Source of the DNA: Candidatus Mediterraneibacter colneyensis
GTDB taxonomy: Bacteria > Bacillota > Clostridia > Lachnospirales > Lachnospiraceae
Assembly: GCA_019114745.1 (NCBI GenBank)
Contig: DXEY01000102.1
Coordinates: forward strand, 1 to 14,119
Direction: 5' to 3'
DNA length: 14,119 nucleotides
Shown here: positions 14,105 to 14,119 of the stretch, piece by piece
How positions within the stretch are numbered: position 1 is the stretch's first letter
How the letters are laid out: every line of letters begins with the position of its first letter
Program-made: the position numbers and the translations under genes
The notes under the pieces: model-generated
Databases searched by the model: none
The model's input: the letters and a program-made list of their open reading frames with translations, nothing else
What the model was told of the DNA's origin: nothing

Positions 14105-14119
14105 ATATTATATCAATCC

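Noticed and set aside
14107..14112. TATAAT just ahead of the SGNH gene on the minus strand
   Set aside because: It ends only 2 bases before the ATG, so transcription would begin inside the gene; the -35 region is beyond the window. Probably a chance match in an AT-rich leader.

Overview
The window looks like chromosomal DNA from a Gram-positive, low-to-mid-GC Clostridia member, most likely a Lachnospiraceae gut anaerobe. This is inferred from protein character: a Csp-type S8 protease without a signal peptide, a DHHW/MBOAT/DUF4358 surface cassette, a DUF1538 membrane protein paired with a P-II-like protein, and an atypical LigA and ClpX of the kind I associate with that family. Ribosome binding sites are strong AGGAG-type. 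No RNA genes, insertion sequences, CRISPR arrays or phage genes are visible. Coding density is high and the longest gene-free stretch is about 215 bases.

Layout. (1) Positions 72-662 (+) encode a HAD phosphatase that converges on a short minus-strand operon of a zinc-ribbon protein (1704-1213) and a signal peptidase II-like protein (1195-677). A hairpin with T-rich flanks between them can act as a bidirectional terminator. (2) A divergent intergenic region (1705-1919) carries a clear promoter for the zinc-ribbon operon and leads into a 569-residue Csp-like subtilase (1920-3629, +) whose catalytic serine position is a cysteine. (3) A ClpX-like AAA+ unfoldase (5121-3640, -) has its own promoter. 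(4) From 14104 down to 5268, eight minus-strand genes follow each other with tiny gaps or overlaps and probably form one long operon: SGNH hydrolase, DUF4358 protein, MBOAT acyltransferase, DHHW/AlgX-like protein, RluF-type pseudouridine synthase, LigA, DUF1538 membrane protein and a tandem P-II-like protein. Its promoter lies beyond the right edge.

How the genes work together. The first four operon genes form a plausible machine for O-acylating a cell-surface polymer. The MBOAT would carry an acyl group across the membrane onto a C-terminal tyrosine motif, and the serine-containing DHHW or SGNH protein would pass it on. The last two genes look like a membrane transporter or channel with its cytoplasmic P-II-like regulator, and both proteins are internally duplicated. 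Between them sit two housekeeping genes (rRNA modification and DNA ligation).

The points most worth following are the Ser-to-Cys subtilase, the acyl-shuttle motif and cassette, and the duplicated P-II/DUF1538 pair.
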